Shown piece after piece: positions 52,569 through 63,370 of a stretch of 64,000 bases of DNA (positions within the stretch are counted from its first letter, which is position 1; each line of letters begins with the position of its first letter). The notes under the pieces were generated by a model, which was not told where the DNA came from, did not search any database, and saw only the letters and a program-made list of their open reading frames with translations. The translations under genes and the position numbers were made by a program. The stretch is from Porphyra umbilicalis (lineage: Eukaryota > Rhodophyta > Bangiophyceae > Bangiales > Bangiaceae). Location of the stretch: positions 217,349 to 281,348 of the forward strand of contig KV918831.1 of the NCBI GenBank assembly GCA_002049455.2. Direction: 5' to 3'.

Positions 52569-54563
52569 ATGGTTTGCCTGTTGTGTGGGTTTGACCTCGG
52601 GAAAGACGCTGACGGCAACAACATCAAGGGCAACCACTCGCAGCGCACGTGCACAATGCGCTCCATGCCGTGCATGTACCAGCTGTCGCCGACTAGCAAG
52701 TTCTTCAAACCGGGGGGCACCATGTCGTGCCTGGACAAGGGTTGCGTACACGAGCTGACGTGTCCCAGGTGCCGAGCTGTTGGACATCTGCCGCACACGC
52801 TGCGTATTACTGACGAGCTGTACGCCCGGAACAACGCAGGAGACCCCATCCGCGTCAAGGAGGCGGGTTTCGTGGAGCGTGCGTCGGACTACATGTGCAG
52901 GACGCTGGATGACCACCACGCTGCAGAACTCAAGGCTGACGTCGTTGGCAAGGCCTATCGGCACCACGCGGAGAAGAACCGGCTGGCCGGCACCGCGGCC
53001 GCCATTGCCGGAAATCTCTACCAGTCCGGGCTACACGTGTCGTCATCTGCTACAGCCAACCTCATGGAGGCGAGCGGCACGGCTGCTGCATCATTGGCAC
53101 CTGCCAACCGCGGCCAATTCGACCGGGCGTCGACGGCGTTGCAGAACCGCTCGAACACTGCGGTCGAAGCGTCGCTGCTCGCTGCAGGTGGAACCGTTGG
53201 GCGTGCCGCTGTCGCCGCCGGCGGGGCTCTGGCGGCGGCCGCCGCCGGTCGCGCTGCGGCTGGTGGCGCTGTGGGTGTCGGTCGTGCCGACGGCGCCGCA
53301 GCCGCAGCCGCTCCGGGTGGTATGCCGCCCTCCTCGCTGGCTTCTGGTGGAACCATTCGGCGTGGCACAGCCCCACCTGCTGGTCGGGCCGTTCGTGGTC
53401 GTCGGGGCGGGCGCGGTGGCTCGAGCTCAACGGACGGGGCGGCGCATGTGCTCGGGGCGACCGCAGCTGCCGCTGCTGCGGGTGCCGCTTCAGCCGCTTC
53501 AGCTGTCGCCGCCGCCATTGCTGGTGTCGCTGGAGCTGCCCCCTCCGCCGTTGGTGGGGGCTCATCACCCGGCGCCACTGGTCGTGGTGGTACCAACGCG
53601 CGTGGGCGCGGCCGAGGCCGCGGCCGCGGTGGCCGGGGATCCGCGCGTGGTGCAGCTACAGCCGGGTCGTCCTCCTCTCGTGGTGGCGGCTCCGCAGGTG
53701 GAGAAAACGTCTTCCCGTCTGCGGTGGACCTCATGCGACAACAGCAGACGCGGAGTGCAGCTGAAGCGGACCGGCACGCGCAGTCTCTCATGGAGATGAC
53801 TACGTCCGGTTCGGGGTCGACGCGTTGGACCGGCAGCCCGGGTCGTGGCGGTGGAGCAGGCGCAGCGGCGGCCGGCGGTGTACCAGGAACGGCATCTGCG
53901 CCTGCGAAGCATCTCATGTGGCCTCCCGGGCGTCGGGATCAGTTCCTGGCTCACCATGTGTCTGAGAGCGCGTACGTAAGCCAGCTCTCGGCGCGGGAGC
54001 TCGCCCTAGTTGCCCTGGAGCAGGGTGTTGGTAGCGGTCCGCAAGCGCTCTACCCGGAGCTGGAGTCGCAGTTGATTTCCGCGGCAGAGGGGAACTTCCT
54101 CTTTGGCGCGTCGATAACCTGCGGTGCAGTGTCGGCGGCAGAGTTCGCCGAGCGCCTGTGCTCCACACGCGTCAATGTTGACAACTCGATTCTCCTGGTG
54201 ATGCTGGCCCAGTGCATGGAGACCTTTGTACGGGACCAGCGCCGCATCTCTGCCGCCGCCGCTGCTGGGTCAGCAGCTGTAGAGGGCACCGGTCTGTGGG
54301 AGGAGGACGTCGACGATGAGCAGTCGAACATAGCGCAGCTGGAGCGCTTAGGCGGCTGCGGCACGGATCGTGGTGCAGGTCGTGGGTCGGGAGGTGATTC
54401 AAGGCGGGGGGCGGGGCGTGGTGCGGGGGGTGGCGCTGTCGCGGAGCGCCACTCTATGGGCAGAGGTGCGGGTCATGCGGCGGCGCGGAGGGTGGTCGTG
54501 AGCGACAGCGACGGAGAGGATGACGACGGTGAAGAAGATGATGGGGAGGGGGACGACTTTTAG
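52569..54563 (+). CDS. Cys-rich zinc-finger-like protein with RGG region and acidic tail
   Basis: 664 residues from ATG 52569 (MVCLLCGFDLGKDADGNN). The first 90 residues hold at least nine Cys and several His in pairs (CLLC, RTC, MPC, SCLDKGC, CPRC) suggesting one or two zinc-binding modules. The middle is Ala/Gly/Ser-rich with a clear RGG/RG segment (GRGRGRGRGGRG), common in RNA-binding proteins. Residues about 455-590 have a helical, normally composed domain (LSARELALVALEQGVGSGPQ, LLVMLAQCMETFVRDQRR). The C-terminus is strongly acidic (DSDGEDDDGEEDDGEGDDF). No family is recognised. It is co-oriented with, and ends 427 bp before, the E(z) homologue, so shared regulation is possible. Single exon. 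Confidence 0.65.
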   Translation: MVCLLCGFDLGKDADGNNIKGNHSQRTCTMRSMPCMYQLSPTSKFFKPGGTMSCLDKGCVHELTCPRCRAVGHLPHTLRITDELYARNNAGDPIRVKEAGFVERASDYMCRTLDDHHAAELKADVVGKAYRHHAEKNRLAGTAAAIAGNLYQSGLHVSSSATANLMEASGTAAASLAPANRGQFDRASTALQNRSNTAVEASLLAAGGTVGRAAVAAGGALAAAAAGRAAAGGAVGVGRADGAAAAAAPGGMPPSSLASGGTIRRGTAPPAGRAVRGRRGGRGGSSSTDGAAHVLGATAAAAAAGAASAASAVAAAIAGVAGAAPSAVGGGSSPGATGRGGTNARGRGRGRGRGGRGSARGAATAGSSSSRGGGSAGGENVFPSAVDLMRQQQTRSAAEADRHAQSLMEMTTSGSGSTRWTGSPGRGGGAGAAAAGGVPGTASAPAKHLMWPPGRRDQFLAHHVSESAYVSQLSARELALVALEQGVGSGPQALYPELESQLISAAEGNFLFGASITCGAVSAAEFAERLCSTRVNVDNSILLVMLAQCMETFVRDQRRISAAAAAGSAAVEGTGLWEEDVDDEQSNIAQLERLGGCGTDRGAGRGSGGDSRRGAGRGAGGGAVAERHSMGRGAGHAAARRVVVSDSDGEDDDGEEDDGEGDDF

Positions 54564-54990
54564 CAGCAGTGCACCCCGCGATACCATGAGCTGTTCCATA
54601 CACATTGTGCGACTTGGTGTCTCCCCTCTTTCTGTCCCGCGAGCGCATGAAAATAGACCGCGGCGGTGACCTGGTTGTGCAGAAACAGTTGCAGCTGCAA
54701 AAATCGGGAATGCGTTCCCGTTTTTTAATTTTATGTTTTTCTCAGTGGGCCCGATCAGGATCTGATCTTGGCCGTGCAAGGACCGGCTTTTCTGAGGATC
54801 ACGCAGATTCTTGGCGGTGCTTCCGCACCGTCAGCCGTCGCTGTGTTTGTGTGTGTTTCCGTCGCGGCTATAACGTCGCAGGTGTGGCTGTGGCGCAGCA
54901 GGGGCTGGTAGGTGGGTGGGACCTGGTGCGGCCGCCGTTACCTTTGCGTCCTCGCGTGCTCGTGATGCTATTTCTGTGGTTCTGCCGGTC

Positions 54991-57900
54991 ATGACGCCCC
55001 CGAGGCGGGCGCGGGGGATGGTGGGGCTTGAAGATGACTTTGTCCGGGAGTGGTTCGCGGCGGCCAGCTCCTCGGGGGACTCGGGGGACGACGCTGGCGA
55101 CGACGCTGGCGAGTGTATGGAGGAGGGCTCGCAGCTGCTACCCACAGTCACTCGTGTATTCCACAGAGCAATGGAAGATGCGAAACAGCGGCGGAGTGCT
55201 GCTGTGCATTTTGCAGTGGTGGCCAACCGAGCCGCTGTGAACCGGCAACGGCATGTGGCCGCGACCTTAATTGGAACCTGTGGCGTTGAACTGCCACCTG
55301 TGGAAGCGCTTGGTGCTGTCATCCGTCTCGGAGCGAGCGGGGACATCGGCGGCGGCTGGGGACGTGGAGCCGGTGGAGTTGGTTCGGGAGTAGGTGCCAG
55401 TAGCAGCGGTTGTGTAGGCCGCCGCGCCGGGGATGGTGTTGGCGTTGGTGTTGTGCACGCTGGCTCCGCTGGAGGGGCGGGCGGCGGGACGCCCGGCAGG
55501 AGCGACGAGGACGGTGGCTTCGACGACGGGAGCAGCGAATACAGCTGGTGCAGCGACGACGGCGGGATTGACAACGGCGGAGGACACGGCAGGAGGGGCA
55601 GCAGCAGCAGCGAAGAAGACGGTTACGTCGGCACCACAAGCGGGAGCGACTCCAGTTGGCGTCTCGACCACGGTCGGAAGGGCGGCGGCAGCAGTAGCAG
55701 CGGGAGTGGGAGTTTCTGTCGTGACCATGGCAGCCGCCGCAGCTGTCGGCGCATCAGCAGTGTACGAGGCCGGAGCACGGCGGTGCAGCGCGCCTCCACC
55801 GGCCAGAAGGACGCGGCAGGTGCGGCTGCTGCCGGTCACGGCAGTGTGCTTCGAGGGCGGCGTTTTGACCGTGGCCCACCGCGCAAGGTGCTTCGTGCGG
55901 GTGATGCTTCTGGTGGGACCGGATCTCTCCCGGCTACTGTGGCGAGAGGGCGGGTTTGGGCTGCCGCTCATGCGGCAGCTCCTCCCTTTGTCCCCCTGCG
56001 CGCGTGCACGCCTCCTCCGACAATGACGGCGTATGCACCGTTGCGTCGCTGCTTTCGTCGTGTCGAGCCGCACAAGGACGTGCGCTTTGTGCCGTACTTG
56101 GGAGATGCTGCGGTGCCGCGTGCTCTCTCGCGCTCAATTGTGCTAAAGAATGGGTGGCAGCTGGTGGACAGCGACGGCAGCGACGCGTCCGAGTCGGACG
56201 ACGACAACCGCCCCAAGGACTACTACTCCATGGGCGCGCGTACCCGGCGCGCCGCGGAACGGCGGGCGGTGGGGGCCGTCATCAAGGAGTTTGGTTCGGG
56301 ACCGTCGGTGGTGCAGGCCCTAGCTATGAATCTGCAGCGGAGCGAGGTGGCGGTGCGGCGTCTACTGGGGCTTGTGCAGCGCCGCATGCGTGACGTGGAC
56401 GCGGCTCGACGCGGTCGTCGTGCCGCTGCCGCACGGTCCGCTGCGCTGGAGGAGCTTACGGGGGGGCAGCGCCTGGCAACGATCATGGTGGGAGGCGACG
56501 TTGGTGCAGCAGCTCGTTCTCCGCCGGCTGGATGGCAGGAGGCCTGGGATGGCCTAGCGGTGCCGGCTGCTGCATTTGCTGCCGGTCTAGAGGCGGGCCG
56601 TGACGTCGCCGCAGCAGGACTTCCTGCTCGCAGTCGAGCGTGGCTGGTGGCAGAGAAGGTGTCAGCTGCTGTGGAGCTTGCGCCCGCCGCGTCTCGTATC
56701 GGTGATGTAGCGGCCGTCAGAGAATATCTGCAGAGTGCCTGCGACCCAGCAGACGACGAGCGCACGTCCCGTGTGGGCTCCAACTCTGCATCTAGATCGT
56801 CGCCGTCAAGTGTTCGTGCTACTTCATCCGGTGGGGGTGCCGCGGCGCATGCAGAGACACCCACGTCCGCTGATGGGGCTGTAGTGCTCGACTGCTCTAT
56901 CTTGGGCCGGGACACGTTCTCCAGGCTGCTGTGCCGGCTTTGCCTCCGCTATGCCTGTCGAGCGCATGGGGCTCGACAAGGGCTGGAGCTTCACGCCCCA
57001 CCGTTGAGTGCACCACGGCACCTACCGGTCGACCGCGACCGGATTCGTACTCACGTGGCAGCTGGTGAGCGTTTGCTCGCGCCCGACGTACTGGGCACCG
57101 TCCGTCGTCTATTCATCCCCGATGCAGGACCTGCAGCGGCCGCGGCCGCGGCGGCGCTCGGTGACGATACGAGCAGCGGGTCAAGTGCTGCTGCTGCACG
57201 CAACCGTCGCGCCGGTGTGCAGCACGAAGCGCTCTCGGTTGCCGGCGGCACTTGTGTCGATTGTCGTCACGACGTGCGTGCTCATCCCTCCGTTTTCCAG
57301 TGTGGTCTTGGAGCGCCAGCGGAAAGCCAGTGGACGGCGGAACAAGTTGCACTGTTACGTGCGGCAGCGGAGCTGGTCGGCAGACATGACACGTGCCGTC
57401 TCGCGTGCTTCGTTCCAGGCAGGACGTGCCGCGGGGTTGCGCTGTACCTCGACTCGTTTGGGTGGCCGCCGGCAGCTGCCCCTGTCGAAGGGGCCGTCGC
57501 GGAAGAGGCGGAGGGGGAAAAGGCGCCTCGATGTACCCTGGCTCCTGCCGCAGAGAGCGGGACATCTGCTCATGTCGGTGTTGTTTTATCACCCGGCGAC
57601 GCGGTCATGAGCAGCTTGGAGGATGCAGCGGCCCCCGACAAGGTTGCGGACTACCGGCCGTGCATGCACAGCGGACCATGTGTGGACGACCGCTGCAGCT
57701 GTGTGCGAAACGCGCTTCCCTGCGAGAAGTATTGCGGCTGCTCGGGCACACGCTGGATTGCCGGTGGGGCGGGGCGCCCGCGAGGCGCAACGTCAGCGCT
57801 CTCGGGCGCTGCAGGAGGGAGCGAGACGGCGGCTGGTTCTTCCCTGTGCCGGCAGCGCACGTGGTGCACTTGTCGCCCCCCCGCGAGCTGCAGCACCGAC

Positions 57901-58551
57901 GATTGCCCTTGCTTCAGGGTGGACCGAGAGTGTGACCCGGACGCTTGTTTGTCCTGTGGGGCACACTGGCACCCGCTCTCTGGTGTCGACGGCACCATCC
58001 TGCAGAGTGGACGGCGTGGCGGTGGACGAACGGGACGTGGTTTACACGGTGCGGCCACCGTGGAACCTGCTCCGCGGGACGGCGTCGGTCTCGTGCAGTC
58101 TGGACTGTCAGGCGGTGGCACCTCTGTGGGCACCCGACGCTGCCGTAACGTGCAACTGCAGGTGGGGCTTCGACCGAGACTGCTGCTTGGTCCGTCTGCG
58201 GCGCACGGGCTGGGTGTCTTTGCGGGTGAGGAGGTCGCGGAATGTGCTTTCGTCGGCGAGTACACCGGGGAGGTGCTGTCGTTGACGGAGGCGCGGATCC
58301 GTGGAAGGACGTATGACGCGGCCGACGTGAGCTTCCTCTTCCGGACGACCAAGACTGTGGTCCTAGACGCCATGTACTGTGGCAATCGCACCAAGTTCAT
58401 CAACCACAGCGCTGCGTCTCCGAACTTGGAAGTGAAGCTACTAAGCGTTTGCGGCGACATTCGAGTGGCCTTTTTTGCTACGAGTGCGCTGCGTCCAGGG
58501 GAGGAGCTATTTTTCCATTATGGGTACACTGTCAGCGGGTGGCGTGCATGA
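54991..58551 (+). CDS. Enhancer-of-zeste (EZH-type) H3K27 methyltransferase, PRC2 catalytic subunit
   Basis: 1,186 residues from ATG 54991 without introns. About the first 340 residues are low complexity with acidic/Ser patches. Residues about 780-820 resemble the SANT/MCSS repeat (WTAEQVALLRAAAELVG ... CRLACFVPGRTCRGVALY). Residues about 888-993 are the cysteine-rich CXC pre-SET region (YRPCMHSGPC, CEKYCGCS, CTCRPPASCSTDDCPCF, RECDPDACLSCG). The SET domain (about 1050-1180) has GLGVFAGEEV, EYTGEVLSLTEA, INHSAASPN and GEELFFHYGY at its very end, as in EZH1/2 and plant CLF/SWN. The NHS loop has one extra residue and lacks the usual Cys after PN. In the family this enzyme methylates H3K27 within PRC2 for gene silencing. 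A SUZ12 homologue lies about 1.65 kb downstream on the opposite strand. Confidence 0.9.
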   Translation: MTPPRRARGMVGLEDDFVREWFAAASSSGDSGDDAGDDAGECMEEGSQLLPTVTRVFHRAMEDAKQRRSAAVHFAVVANRAAVNRQRHVAATLIGTCGVELPPVEALGAVIRLGASGDIGGGWGRGAGGVGSGVGASSSGCVGRRAGDGVGVGVVHAGSAGGAGGGTPGRSDEDGGFDDGSSEYSWCSDDGGIDNGGGHGRRGSSSSEEDGYVGTTSGSDSSWRLDHGRKGGGSSSSGSGSFCRDHGSRRSCRRISSVRGRSTAVQRASTGQKDAAGAAAAGHGSVLRGRRFDRGPPRKVLRAGDASGGTGSLPATVARGRVWAAAHAAAPPFVPLRACTPPPTMTAYAPLRRCFRRVEPHKDVRFVPYLGDAAVPRALSRSIVLKNGWQLVDSDGSDASESDDDNRPKDYYSMGARTRRAAERRAVGAVIKEFGSGPSVVQALAMNLQRSEVAVRRLLGLVQRRMRDVDAARRGRRAAAARSAALEELTGGQRLATIMVGGDVGAAARSPPAGWQEAWDGLAVPAAAFAAGLEAGRDVAAAGLPARSRAWLVAEKVSAAVELAPAASRIGDVAAVREYLQSACDPADDERTSRVGSNSASRSSPSSVRATSSGGGAAAHAETPTSADGAVVLDCSILGRDTFSRLLCRLCLRYACRAHGARQGLELHAPPLSAPRHLPVDRDRIRTHVAAGERLLAPDVLGTVRRLFIPDAGPAAAAAAAALGDDTSSGSSAAAARNRRAGVQHEALSVAGGTCVDCRHDVRAHPSVFQCGLGAPAESQWTAEQVALLRAAAELVGRHDTCRLACFVPGRTCRGVALYLDSFGWPPAAAPVEGAVAEEAEGEKAPRCTLAPAAESGTSAHVGVVLSPGDAVMSSLEDAAAPDKVADYRPCMHSGPCVDDRCSCVRNALPCEKYCGCSGTRWIAGGAGRPRGATSALSGAAGGSETAAGSSLCRQRTWCTCRPPASCSTDDCPCFRVDRECDPDACLSCGAHWHPLSGVDGTILQSGRRGGGRTGRGLHGAATVEPAPRDGVGLVQSGLSGGGTSVGTRRCRNVQLQVGLRPRLLLGPSAAHGLGVFAGEEVAECAFVGEYTGEVLSLTEARIRGRTYDAADVSFLFRTTKTVVLDAMYCGNRTKFINHSAASPNLEVKLLSVCGDIRVAFFATSALRPGEELFFHYGYTVSGWRA

Positions 58552-59263
58552 GTTTTATTTTTTTCCTTTCCTGTGTCCTGCTGTATCATTTCTTTGCCCG
58601 TAGTATGAGCACCGGTGCTCACAGAGGAAAGCGGGTGAATCTACGTTGTGCCGCCCATCTTGTTCTTCTCAGTCGTGTGGGCCAATCTCCTCGGCGTCTC
58701 TCAGCCATTCCGCAACGCTGGTACATTTGCGATCGGCACAGAAAACCTCGCGTTTCTCCGTGTGTGTTTATTGCTCACTTCCGCATGTACTTGATGTCTG
58801 TACTTGTCACATTCAAATATTGTATTTTTGACCTGATCGTGTGCAGGTCCAATGATACGGCAGCCCGTGTCAGGACTTTTGACCTTCCTGCTGACCCAGT
58901 TTTTGTCAGTTGCTGCATTGGCGCGCTGCTCGCGCATCGTGCAGGTGTTGGACGTGCCTCAGGCCACGTTGCCTGGGTTGCGTAGCCACGCACACCAGCT
59001 GGCGCTGCGGCGCCGCTGTCGCCGTCGCGCTGTTGTCGGACGCGCGGCGACGCAGCCCGCGCCAACCACACGCGCCATCCACCTCGGGTTCTGAAGCGCC
59101 TCTCGCGCCGTCTCTCCCTGCCGCCGATTACCCACCCTCTCCCCCCCGCTGCTCTTGTGCGCGGGCGGCAACAGCTGCCAGAGGGTGCCGGCGCGTTTGC
59201 CTCTCCTCCCCCCGCGCGTCCCCCTGGTGCTGTCCCCACCCCCGCCCGCCTGACATTGTGACC
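58552..59263. other. intergenic between E(z) homologue and PEX11-like frame
   Basis: Contains the 3' end of the E(z) transcript (T-rich from 58552). No gene is supported. C-rich promoter-like sequence lies just before 59264. Confidence 0.35.
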
Positions 59264-59950
59264 ATGGCGGCGCCCCTGGACGACACGGTGCTCGCGACCA
59301 GCCCCCTCTCCCTCCCCGCCATGGCTGGCGACCCGCCGACGCGCGACGCGCTGCTGCGGCTCGCGCACTACGTCACCGCCCTGATGCGCCTGTCGACCGC
59401 TGCCGCGGCCGCCCGCCGCGCCGGCGGCGGCGGCAGCAGCGCGTCCCCCCCCCCCCCCCCATCGTTCCTCGAGGCGGCGCTCGGCACGACGCGGCGGCTG
59501 GTGCGGCTGGCGACCCTCCCCACCCTCTTCACGCCGCCGCCGCGGTCGCGGCCGGGGTGGATTTGGTGGCGGGCCTCCGCGCGACGGCGGCGCCGCCGGC
59601 AGCGGCCGACGGGTGAGGGTGGGCAGGGGGGGGCGCCAAGCCCACCCCCCGCCCCCGCAGGTTGGCGTGCCTCGCGGCGCTGCTGCGCGCCGTGGCGGCG
59701 GTCGCCGCCGCCGCCGTGGCCATCCGCGAAGCGTCGGCGACGGAGCGGCCCTGGCGCGAGCGGTGGGGGGCGGGCGCCGCCGCCGACGCGAGCGACGACG
59801 CGGGCGTGCGCACGTGGGTCGCCCACAAGCGGGTCTACCCGTGGGTGGTGGCCGTCAAGTACGCGGGCCAGTTCAGAGCAGGTCGTTTAAAGGACGTCGT
59901 ATGGCGGCCGCTGCAGCGCCTCCGCTGCAGCAGCAACCCGGTGGCGCCAT
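59264..59950 (+). CDS. possible PEX11-family peroxisomal membrane protein
   Basis: From ATG 59264 (ACCATGG) the frame encodes a segment like the PEX11 amphipathic helix (RDALLRLAHYVTALMRL), a Gly/Pro insert, and FLEAALGTTRRLVRLATLPT, similar to the family's Arg-Lys helix. A 48-bp GT-AG intron (59613-59660) joins in phase to an Ala/Val-rich hydrophobic segment (LACLAALLRAVAAVAAAAVA), then AVKYAGQFRAGRL near the end. Between about 59525 and 59555 the best frame changes by one base inside a GCC repeat, so there is a frameshift, a sequencing slip, or an extra intron. PEX11 proteins elongate peroxisomes. The assignment rests on pattern only; the end is approximate. Confidence 0.35.
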
Positions 59951-60201
59951 CCCGACCAGGTTGCGCCAGAAAGACGTCCACTGGCGGCTCCGCACCATGA
60001 CTCCTGTGACGACGCTGTGTTCAGGCGACAGTGAACGCGGCCTGTTGCTGGTTGTGCTCTGCGGGTGCAGTACCTGCCATTCTCCATGCAAAAGGCGTCC
60101 CATCTACGAGCCGTCGGGTAGCCATAAAAAATCACACTAGAAATCAGTGGTCGTCATTTCTACTGCCCCCCCTGGCAGGCAAGGCTTGACGGAGACATGA
60201 C

Positions 60202-62727
60202 CTATCGCTGCCGCAACACGTCCAAAACACTCTGGTCATTCGCAACATCTGCCGCTGCGCCGGTGAGGCCAGCAGCAGCAACAGTCACGGCCTCCACAGG
60301 ATGTAGTCCCGACTGTGTCGCTCGAGCACCTGTCAGGACGCCAACAGCTTGCGCCGCCGTTCCGGCGTCGACGAGCCCTTGCTGCACCAAAATGCGTACA
60401 TGAGCAACCAATGGAGGCAGCAGGCCAGCACGTGTCAGCGCTGTGGCACGAGCAGCAACAAAGTTGGTGAACAAATCCGCAGTCCCGCGGTCGCCCCAAG
60501 GTGGTGCGGCTTCGACAAATCCGGTCCACATGCCCATAAACAGCACGTCCGCCGGTGGCAGTGGTAGAGCAGTCATGCGAGCAGCGTCCATGGCAGTCAA
60601 CCAGCTTTCGTCCATGTCGTCCTCCGAGTCGGCCGACAAGTCAGGTGCAGGCAGGTGCGTCAGCCGCATCCGCCTGAGGCTGTTGGTGTGGTAGTAGTGC
60701 CGTCGAGGCGGGGTCTTTGTCCGGCGACTCGGTGCACAGGTTCCGGCCGCACGTGCCGGCAAGCCCCCCGCACGGGCTGGGGCACAGGCAGAGGGAAAAT
60801 CTGGCCTGCTTCTGGACGCCGCCGCAGCGATAGGATGTGGCACCAGTGGAGTCGCAAGTGAGGAGACTGGTCGTCGCTCCATGTTCAGCGCCAAAGAACT
60901 GCTGTCGGCAGCATGCAGTTGCTCAGCACAAATGGGCAGGCGGTCACAAAACAACAGGCCACAATACAACAAGCGCGACGGACCGGGGGTGTTAGTACAG
61001 CATTGGCGGCAAGATGCGCTCTTGCAGCGGCCAGCGTGCCGTTGCAGTGGCAGAGATGCGGGACGTCCCCAGGCATCCGCCGCTCCCGCATGCTCGGAGG
61101 GCAGTAGAGCGGCCTACAGTCCAACGTACAGGTCGTCCAGAAGGCCATCTCGTTCGACAGCACCACTCGCAGCGGCCTCAACAGGAACATATGGCACTGT
61201 AGTAGAGAACAAAGACAGCCGAAATGCCAGCCAGCGGCGACGGGCGGCACGTCGGTGCACCAGTCAAAGCCGCACAGGACAAAGTCAGGAACCTGCGCTT
61301 GCCACGTTAAGAAAGGAAGAGTGAGCGATGCTCTGAAGAGCACGCAATCCACCACCCACCCGCCCAAATAGTAGTCCTCTCCGACCGTCGTCACTGTTCA
61401 CCAACATACCTCCAGCCCACCGCGCGTACGCGGGAAAGCGCCGCCCGACGCAAAGAACCTCGTCAATAGTTGACGAGTCCGAGTCGTTCCCGACGTCGCG
61501 CTCGGTGCTCGGCCGCACATCCACATGTGAAGCTCGCGGCAACCACTTGACGAGCGCGATGTAGTGGTCAACGTCGGCCTCCACAACAGCGGGGAGACGA
61601 ACAGCTGCAGAGGACCTTGCGACGGCAGGCGATGAGGTCGCCCGTACAGCTCGGGCACGGGAAAAGGTAATCGCAACGCCACTGTGACCCGTGTTCGAGT
61701 GGACGACCAAAGCCGCAAACGTGCGGCAATGGACATGGCAAAGAGGACACCTTGCGTCGCGGCGGGTGCTCCTGGATGTGGCGTTCAAGGAGCCAGTGGA
61801 GGTCTCGGGCGTGATGTAGTCGATGCGCAGTGGCCGCGACTGCCGCCACATCGCGGCCGCAGTTGTACCAGGCGCGCCAGGACGGACAGCGGGATGTGCA
61901 CCGTGCCCCAGACGACGCGTTGTCGGCGCCGTCACCCGGATACTAATTCTTGGCTCTTGCTCTGTAGCCGCGTCCGCTGCCATCTGCTCAACCGCGGCGG
62001 AGGCCTTGGCTGCCGCATCCGCAGCGTCGAGTGCTGCTGCAACATCTGCGTTCGGCATGCCCAAGAATATGGTGTACGTCCGCAGGTCGTCCAGCGGCGA
62101 CGTACCACCAACCCATGCGAGGCGAACACGCCAACCACCAGCACAAGTGTCGGCTGACAAGAAGCGCCCGTTCCCGTCCCCCACAGCTGCCCAGTGCCCC
62201 GACGCGTGCAGGATGATGTCCCCAGCAGCCGATGCTATGGCGTCTCCGTCGCAGGAGCGCGGCACGACACGAATCAGCAGTCTTCCTCCACGCCCTGCAG
62301 CCGTGGCAATGTCGAGCGGGGTGTTGTCTTGCACAATGGACTGCTCAAGCATGGCTGCAACACCGGGGCGCACGTCGAGGAACAGCGGCTGATGTGGACC
62401 AGCGACAACACAGCTGATCAGCGTCTGGTCAGCACCAGATGGCGAAGGCGCCTCGGAAACAAGGGCTACGAAAGCCGTGCGGGGGTCTCCAGAAGAGACT
62501 GGAACAGGAGCCGTCCCACACGAATTGGAGCGAGCCGCGCTGCGACCAACAACGCTGCGCGGCCAGCCGGCGAGCACAACGGTCAGAGCAAGGGGGAGAG
62601 CAGGTACACCTGCTGGTAGCGCTGCTGTGGGTGGCGTCGCCCGGTGGTGGCAGCGACGGAAGGGGGTGGAAGCCCGGGCGGCATATGGCAGCAGGGGCGG
62701 GGCCGGGGAGCATGTGTGACGGCTCAT
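60202..62727 (-). CDS. SUZ12 homologue, PRC2 scaffold subunit (zinc finger plus VEFS box)
   Basis: Three exons: 62727 to about 61356, 61196-61130 and 60901-60202, joined by GT-AG introns with consistent phases (1 then 2), give 712 residues. The donor of exon 1 is uncertain within a few bases (several GT in GGTGGGTGGTGG). A C2H2 finger (about residue 325, C-x2-C-x12-H-x4-H, CPLCHVHC) matches the SUZ12 finger. The last exon holds the VEFS box: HYYHTNS, ADSEDDMDESWL, MGMWTGFV, DLFTNFVAARATALTRAGLL and an AHVRILVQQGLVD end, in the same order and spacing as in SUZ12/VRN2/EMF2/FIS2. In the complex, VEFS binds the E(z) subunit and activates it. The N-terminal 250 residues are diverged. It converges on the E(z) homologue. 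Confidence 0.85.
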
Positions 62728-63370
62728 GACGACAGTCAGGCGGGGTCTCCCCAGCCGGCTGCCACGGCAAGGCAACACCGATGCACGCCGATTTCCACGG
62801 CAGGCAGCCAGTGGACTATCTGGGGGTGCTGACAATGCCACCGCACGCCTGGCGTGATCTGAGGAACGAAGTCCAGCCGACAACGTCCAATTAGTTGCTT
62901 ACCGGACGGCCCGACTGCGAACGAGCGCATGGAGAAGAAGCCAGCCAATCACACACGCCCACAGAAGACACTTACACTCGGCTTACATGACGTTGTTACC
63001 CTCGATTTACTCGTCGCACTGGGAGACAAATTCCATGAAAAACCCCAAGAGAGACAGAGAGGTCAATGCCCTGACCGTTTTTTTTTTGGAGCCCTCAGAA
63101 CACCACGTCCACGCTTTCGAGTCATAATAAAATCCGGCTGAGAAGGGAAACAAAGTAGGTACCGCATTGCTGTGGTTCGTCGTGACGTCGCCTGGTGGAA
63201 GACGGCCAGAAGCAACGGATGCGAGTACGGGAACACCGCTGCACAAGGAACAACACAAGAAGCCCGTGTCACAGCACCTTCAGCCGCGCCAGAAGCATTC
63301 GGTACAGAAGCACGAGCACGGAAGCACCAGCCGCAAAATCTGACAATAAGATTGCGGAGGAACACAGGCG
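62728..63370. other. upstream region of SUZ12 homologue
   Basis: The promoter and possibly a 5' untranslated exon should lie just above 62727. No other gene is supported. The stretch leads into a minisatellite. Confidence 0.35.
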
